Position numbers and translations under genes: made by a program. The notes below the pieces were generated by a model. It was not told the DNA's origin. It saw only the letters and a list, made by a program, of their open reading frames with translations, and did not search any database. Shown here one piece after another: positions 42,004 through 45,206 of a stretch of DNA of 45,206 bases (its first letter is position 1; each line of letters begins with the position of its first letter). Source of the stretch: an uncultured Clostridia bacterium (GTDB lineage: Bacteria; Bacillota; Clostridia; TANB77; CAG-508); the NCBI GenBank assembly GCA_949077355.1, contig CARUQW010000002.1, positions 1-45,206 on the forward strand. The letters run 5' to 3'.

Positions 42004-42865
42004 TTATATCTTTTATTACTTCCATTCCAGCTTTTGTTCCTTCATACACCGCTTTCGAAATCTGAAGTAAACCTCCTGTACAATCTCCACATGCATAAAT
42101 TCCTTTTATATTTGTTTCCATATTTTCATTCACTATAATTTTATTTTTTCCGAGTAATTATTCCTAATTTTTTGGCAAACTCCATACTTCCTGCTACTCC
42201 GTTCCGCTATAAATACGCCATCTGTTTTCAATTTTGTTCCATCTTTAAATTTAACCTCTTCTACCTTTTCACTTCCCGCAATAGCCTCTATTTCTTTTGT
42301 ATTAATTTCTATATCTCCATGAATGTCTGCTCTAAGTTCTGGTTCTTTTTCTCCATTTGTTAAAATTGTTATCTTGTCTGCCAAATTAATTAAATCATTC
42401 AGTTCTGAAATTGCATAGTTTCCGCTTCCAATAACCGATACCTTTTTATTTCGATAAAAAAATCCATCGCAAGTAGCACAATAACTAATTCCTCTGCCTT
42501 CAAAGTCTTCTATATTTTTTATACTTGGCTTACATTTTTTATTTCCAGTAGCCAAAATTATACGATAAGCCCTATAGGCTTCTTTTATCGTCCTAATTTC
42601 AAATCCATTTTCTGCTATCTGTATTCCAGTCACTTCTTCTTTTTTTATCTCAACACCTATATTCACTGCTTGTTTCATTCCTGCTTGGTACAATTCTTTT
42701 CCACGAATTCCATTTTCAAACCCATAATAATTTTCAATTTGATTTGCTTTTTGCAATGCTCCTTCTTCTTGATACAAAATAAGTGTCTTTAAATTAGCTC
42801 TTCCGCGTGTATAAACTAGCTGATATTCCTGCAGGTCCTGCTCCTATAATAATAACATCGTACAT
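41987..42865 (-). CDS. trxB: Thioredoxin reductase with three CGG +1 sites
   Basis: FAD/NADPH enzyme that reduces thioredoxin. The N-terminal FAD motif is DVIIIGAGPAGISASLYT, the redox pair is SYCATCDGFF, an NADPH-site region is VIGSGNYAIS, and the C-terminal FAD motif is GIYACGDCTGGLLQI. Normal reading is broken three times. Skips at 42803-42805, 42199-42201 and 42150-42152 give TGRANLKTLIL, AEGVAGSMEFAKKLG and TGKNKIIVNENM, and a 291-residue enzyme (879 minus 3 divides by 3). ATG at 42865 after AGGAGG, overlapping the ogt end by 22 bases; trxA follows. An organism needs this enzyme, so a triple pseudogene is unlikely. Confidence 0.92.
42150..42152 (-). other. CGG +1 frameshift site (trxB, third)
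   Basis: Context ACT-CGG-AAA. Skipping C reads GGA and opens the frame through the C-terminal FAD motif; normal reading stops at TAA three codons on. Confidence 0.93.
42199..42201 (-). other. CGG +1 frameshift site (trxB, second)
   Basis: Context GAA-CGG-AGT. Skipping C reads GGA and gives FIAEGVAGSMEFAKKLG. Confidence 0.93.
42803..42805 (-). other. CGG +1 frameshift site (trxB, first)
   Basis: Context ACG-CGG-AAG. Skipping C reads GGA and joins the N-terminal FAD motif to the rest (LYTGRANLKTL); normal reading stops at TAA three codons on. Confidence 0.93.
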
Positions 42866-43329
42866 TTTTCCTCCTTTTCTAGTCGTAGCAAAAATTCTTT
42901 TCTTTCTATTCCCAATGCATAGCCTACTAATTTTCCATTTGCTCCAATTACTCTATGGCATGGAATCATAATAGGAATTGGGTTTCGGTGGTTTGCCATT
43001 CCTACTGCTCTTGCTGCTTTTGGTTTTCCTATTCTTTCGGCAATTTGACGATAGGTTCTTATTTCTCCATATGGAATTTCTTGTAAGGCTGTCCATACTT
43101 CTTTCATAAATTTTGTACCTTTAGGGTTTAAAGGTACTGTAAAATTTTTTCTGGTTCCTTCTAAGTATTCTTTTAATTGTTTCTCCGTTTCTTTTAAAAT
43201 AGGTGTATCTTTTACTTGTATCTCATCATATTTTACTTTTTTATTGATTTCAACTGCTATAATTACATTATCTTCTTCTATTATGCTAATTGTACCTATT
43301 TTAGTATTCATCTTTTTTATGTATTTCAT
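42844..43329 (-). CDS. Methylated-DNA-protein cysteine methyltransferase
   Basis: Suicide DNA repair protein of the Ogt/MGMT type, about 161 residues, which removes alkyl groups from O6-guanine. The active site is IPIMIPCHRVIGANG (acceptor Cys in PCHRV), preceded by the helix-turn-helix EIPYGEIRTYRQIAERIG and PKAARAVGMANHRNPI. The promoter at 43337-43365 places the transcript start at about the ATG at 43329, so the message may be leaderless; an ATG at 43311 is the alternative. It overlaps trxB by 22 bases. Confidence 0.93.
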   Translation of the reverse strand: MKYIKKMNTKIGTISIIEEDNVIIAVEINKKVKYDEIQVKDTPILKETEKQLKEYLEGTRKNFTVPLNPKGTKFMKEVWTALQEIPYGEIRTYRQIAERIGKPKAARAVGMANHRNPIPIMIPCHRVIGANGKLVGYALGIERKEFLLRLEKEEKCTMLLL

Positions 43330-43336
43330 ACTTTGA

Positions 43337-43365
43337 ATTATAACATTGGTTTTAAAATTTTGCAA
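43337..43365 (-). promoter_or_regulatory. Promoter of the ogt-trxB-trxA operon
   Basis: TTGCAA (43360-43365), 17 bases, TATAAT (43337-43342) on the minus strand. Confidence 0.8.
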
Positions 43366-43701
43366 TTAATAATATTGATATCGATTATTATTTGGCATAG
43401 AACCATAAATTCCTGTTGTTGAAATAGTAATAAACTTAATCGAATAGATATCACAATATACTAAACTGTCATTTTCAAAAGAACGTAATAAGATGTAACT
43501 TGCTCCTACATCTTGTAAAATTCCTATCCTATCTACCAAATTATTGGTTCCGATTAAAAATTCTACTCTCATTAATTTTCCAATTTGTTGTCTTAAAAAA
43601 GCTGGTGTATAAATTGGATTTGTTAAAATTTCTGGTGAATTTTGATTGATATCCACCTGCCTCGTTTCTCTTTTGTCTAGTCTTTCTTCCGAATTTGCCA
43701 T
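43366..43701 (-). CDS. GerQ-like spore coat protein
   Basis: Protein of 111 residues. The C-terminal two thirds (LRQQIGKLMRVEFLIG, then RIGILQDVGASYILLRS and YCDIYSIKFITIS) match the GerQ/YwdL pattern of a coat protein needed for CwlJ function. ATG at 43701 is favoured over the upstream GTG, which has no spacing from the AAGGG site. It sits 39 bases downstream of the CwlJ-type gene, the same order as in Bacillus. Confidence 0.82.
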   Translation of the reverse strand: MANSEERLDKRETRQVDINQNSPEILTNPIYTPAFLRQQIGKLMRVEFLIGTNNLVDRIGILQDVGASYILLRSFENDSLVYCDIYSIKFITISTTGIYGSMPNNNRYQYY

Positions 43702-43740
43702 AAATGCGTTCACCCTTTCTAAATTAAAATAAAGTATTTC

Positions 43741-44187
43741 TTATGTTTCATAATATTTGCTTGTTGGACGATAAAAGCAATGTTCACCTAATCTTGTATG
43801 AAATGTTCCAGAACCATTACTTGGAAAAATAGAACTACAATTTGGTCTAAATGGATTTAAATACCATAAACAATTTCCAATTTCGTTTAATCGATTCCCT
43901 GATAAGGCCCAGTCAGCAATATAATAATGTTCTTCTGTTGGTGTCATATTGTAAATATTTTGTGGATTGTATTGATTCCTTATCGTTTCTCTCGCACAAT
44001 CAAATTGTCCTTCTTGAAAAATAATGTTCCTTATATTCCCGCCTTGCGAAACTCTAGCATACTCTCCTTCTGCTGCATTTACTCGATTCATAGTTACGGA
44101 TGCAATCGCCTTCATTCCATTGTCTCCTTCTCCTCCTGCTTCACACTGTACAATTCTTGCTAATAGCTCTCGTTCTGAATATGCCAT
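43741..44187 (-). CDS. CwlJ/SleB-type cell wall hydrolase
   Basis: Cortex-lytic enzyme of 148 residues acting during spore germination. It is a Hydrolase_2 domain: ELLARIVQCEAGGEGDNGMKAI (catalytic Glu in QCEAGGE), VTMNRV, FDCA and LSGNRLNEIGNCLWYLNP. It has no signal peptide and no binding repeats, so it is CwlJ-like and not SleB. ATG at 44187 after AGGAGTG. Confidence 0.92.
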   Translation of the reverse strand: MAYSERELLARIVQCEAGGEGDNGMKAIASVTMNRVNAAEGEYARVSQGGNIRNIIFQEGQFDCARETIRNQYNPQNIYNMTPTEEHYYIADWALSGNRLNEIGNCLWYLNPFRPNCSSIFPSNGSGTFHTRLGEHCFYRPTSKYYET

Positions 44188-44264
44188 AAAAATCACTCCT
44201 ACTCTTATTAATATATGCATTCTTTTCTTTCTTTGTTCCATTTTTATTCTTTTTTAAGGCAACC

Positions 44265-44715
44265 GCTTAAAAATAATTTGGTTATATAGACCAAGTTAAA
44301 TGATAAGAACTTATTAAATAAATATCATTAATATTTCGCTTCCTTGTTCATTCCATTCGATAAGAATTTGTAAGTCTGTAAAATGCGCCTCTCTCATGCT
44401 CAAATCAACTTTTATCTATTTCGCATAAATTACGAATGCGACTGGAATAGTTTTACCAAATTCTTAACAAAAGTCATAAAGGGTCCTGTTTTCGGGTATC
44501 GTTATGACTTTTGTTATAGAATTTGTTAAACGTTATGCAAGGTAGCCGAGTGATTTATAAGAAATGGATAAAAGTTGATTTGCCCTGAGCATTCCTCGTT
44601 TTACAGCCAAACAAATTCTAAATCTCATTCCAATCAAGCGTCAGCTGAATATGAATGATATTTATTTAAGGAATTCAAAAAGTGTATGGTCTATATAACC
44701 AAATTATTTTTAAGC
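44265..44715. repeat. Long inverted repeat H6 (451 bases)
   Basis: A perfect 29-base terminal inverted repeat (44265-44293 with 44687-44715), with successive inner paired blocks (AATAAATATCATT with AATGATATTTATT; AAATCAACTTTTATC with GATAAAAGTTGATTT; AACAAAAGTCATAA with TTATGACTTTTGTTA). The apex is GGTCCTGTTTTCGGG. There is no reading frame. It fills most of the gap between the cwlJ-type gene and the gene at 44773. Confidence 0.88.
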
Positions 44716-44772
44716 AATTGTCTTTATTCTTTTTACAAATTTTTTTCTTTATGTTATAATTATTTCTAGGTG

Positions 44773-45206
44773 ATGAATTTGAAAATATTATTTAAAAATA
44801 CCACAAAATATACAAAATCCATTTATGATACATTTCTTGATTTTCATAGAAAAAAATACTATTGTACTTACACAGCATACACACTATTGGTAATTACTTT
44901 TATTCTATTTTTTCTTATACTACAAATAAAATTTCACAATCATGCCTTTGCCTTTATGGTATGTTGTGGATTAACTTTCTTCATTTTTTGGAGATTTTTT
45001 CGACCTGTTTCAGAAATTTCAAAAGAATATAAAAGCGATAAAATCCAAAAGCAGAAATTGTTTACTTTTAAATTTTATGATAAATTATTTATTGTTCAAG
45101 ATAATAAACAATTCTCTGAAATAAAATATTATCAATTATATAAGGTTTTTGAGACAGATGATTTTTTCTATCTTTATATTGATAAAACACATTCTTTTTT
45201 GCTCGA
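44773..45206 (+). CDS. YcxB-like membrane protein, 3' end cut by window
   Basis: Open to the right edge, about 144 codons visible. A basic N-terminus is followed by two hydrophobic segments (about 38-85), then a C-terminal domain ending FETDDFFYLYIDKTHSFLL, which resembles the YcxB C-terminal motif. The start is either the ATG at 44773 or the TTG at 44779; AGGTGA is better spaced for the latter. Function unknown. Confidence 0.65.
   Translation, partial: MNLKILFKNTTKYTKSIYDTFLDFHRKKYYCTYTAYTLLVITFILFFLILQIKFHNHAFAFMVCCGLTFFIFWRFFRPVSEISKEYKSDKIQKQKLFTFKFYDKLFIVQDNKQFSEIKYYQLYKVFETDDFFYLYIDKTHSFLL

Noticed and set aside
2613..42805. CGG simply reassigned to another amino acid
   Set aside because: A one-codon reassignment keeps the frame. 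Here the reading frame must change by +1 at each site, so a sense reassignment alone cannot explain it.
2381..42865. Seven genes called as pseudogenes or as homopolymer sequencing errors
   Set aside because: For some breaks a homopolymer indel also restores a frame (AAAAA near 2950, TTTTT near 2635), but all twelve are explained by one rule at CGG, and the CGG-based repair fits the family sequences better. Homopolymers are absent at most other sites.
1..45206. CRISPR array, prophage, transposase, rRNA or tRNA genes
   Set aside because: No regularly spaced repeats, no phage or transposase motifs, and no rRNA/tRNA signatures were seen on either strand by eye; a tRNA scan was not possible.

Overview
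The window comes from a low-GC, endospore-forming member of the Clostridia (Firmicutes). The evidence is the AT-rich sequence, the sporulation and germination genes (spoVS, gerW/ytfJ, a cwlJ-gerQ pair), a T-box leader for ileS, an ECF-type folate transporter, strong AGGAGG ribosome binding sites, and textbook TTGACA-N17-TATAAT promoters. Nearly all genes lie on the minus strand. A gut uncultured clostridial lineage is a reasonable guess but is not proven by the sequence.

Layout: 1-2280 has an acyl-CoA synthetase (cut by the window edge) divergent from a DUF1836 regulator. 2381-5095 has a pseudopilin and a probably foreign gene with ADP-ribosyltransferase-like motifs. 5293-11278 is a folT-ecfA-ecfT folate uptake set behind miaB-mutS. 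11492-15701 has an unknown protein, rpmE, a small membrane protein, a VanW-family protein, a D,D-carboxypeptidase and a Cof-type phosphatase. 15821-19452 is gerW, DUF2953, scpA, recX, recA. 19543-24280 has a peptide-binding lipoprotein-like SBP, spoVS, ymdB and rny. 24634-27693 has a ComEC-like metallo-beta-lactamase with DUF3006, an HD hydrolase, a type I toxin-antitoxin candidate and a prolyl-tRNA deacylase. 27719-31618 is the T-box regulated DUF1653-ileS operon. 31725-37101 has a coiled-coil protein, pta with two tandem ackA genes, a DUF4116 protein and trmB. 37232-40165 is a TelA/XpaC operon. 40657-44187 has an RluA pseudouridine synthase, trxA, trxB, ogt, gerQ and cwlJ. A YcxB-like membrane protein is cut by the right edge.

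The main discovery is a decoding anomaly. Seven conserved genes look broken by frameshifts, but every one of the 12 breaks sits exactly at an in-frame CGG codon. In each case skipping the C, so that CGGN is read as one glycine, restores the conserved protein to full length. I checked every CGG triplet in the coding regions by hand: in the native genes no CGG is used as an ordinary in-frame arginine codon. The only genes using CGG as arginine are the TelA/XpaC operon and the gene at 4208-5095, which look imported. This points to +1 (quadruplet) decoding of CGGN as glycine, not to a dozen random pseudogene mutations.

Two further unusual layers are present. There are six long inverted repeats (from about 95 to 451 bp), several with a GGGGAC-type foot like REP elements. 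There is also a compact hydrophobic-toxin/antisense-RNA module between the HD gene and the deacylase gene. No tRNA, rRNA, CRISPR array, transposase or prophage gene was recognised.
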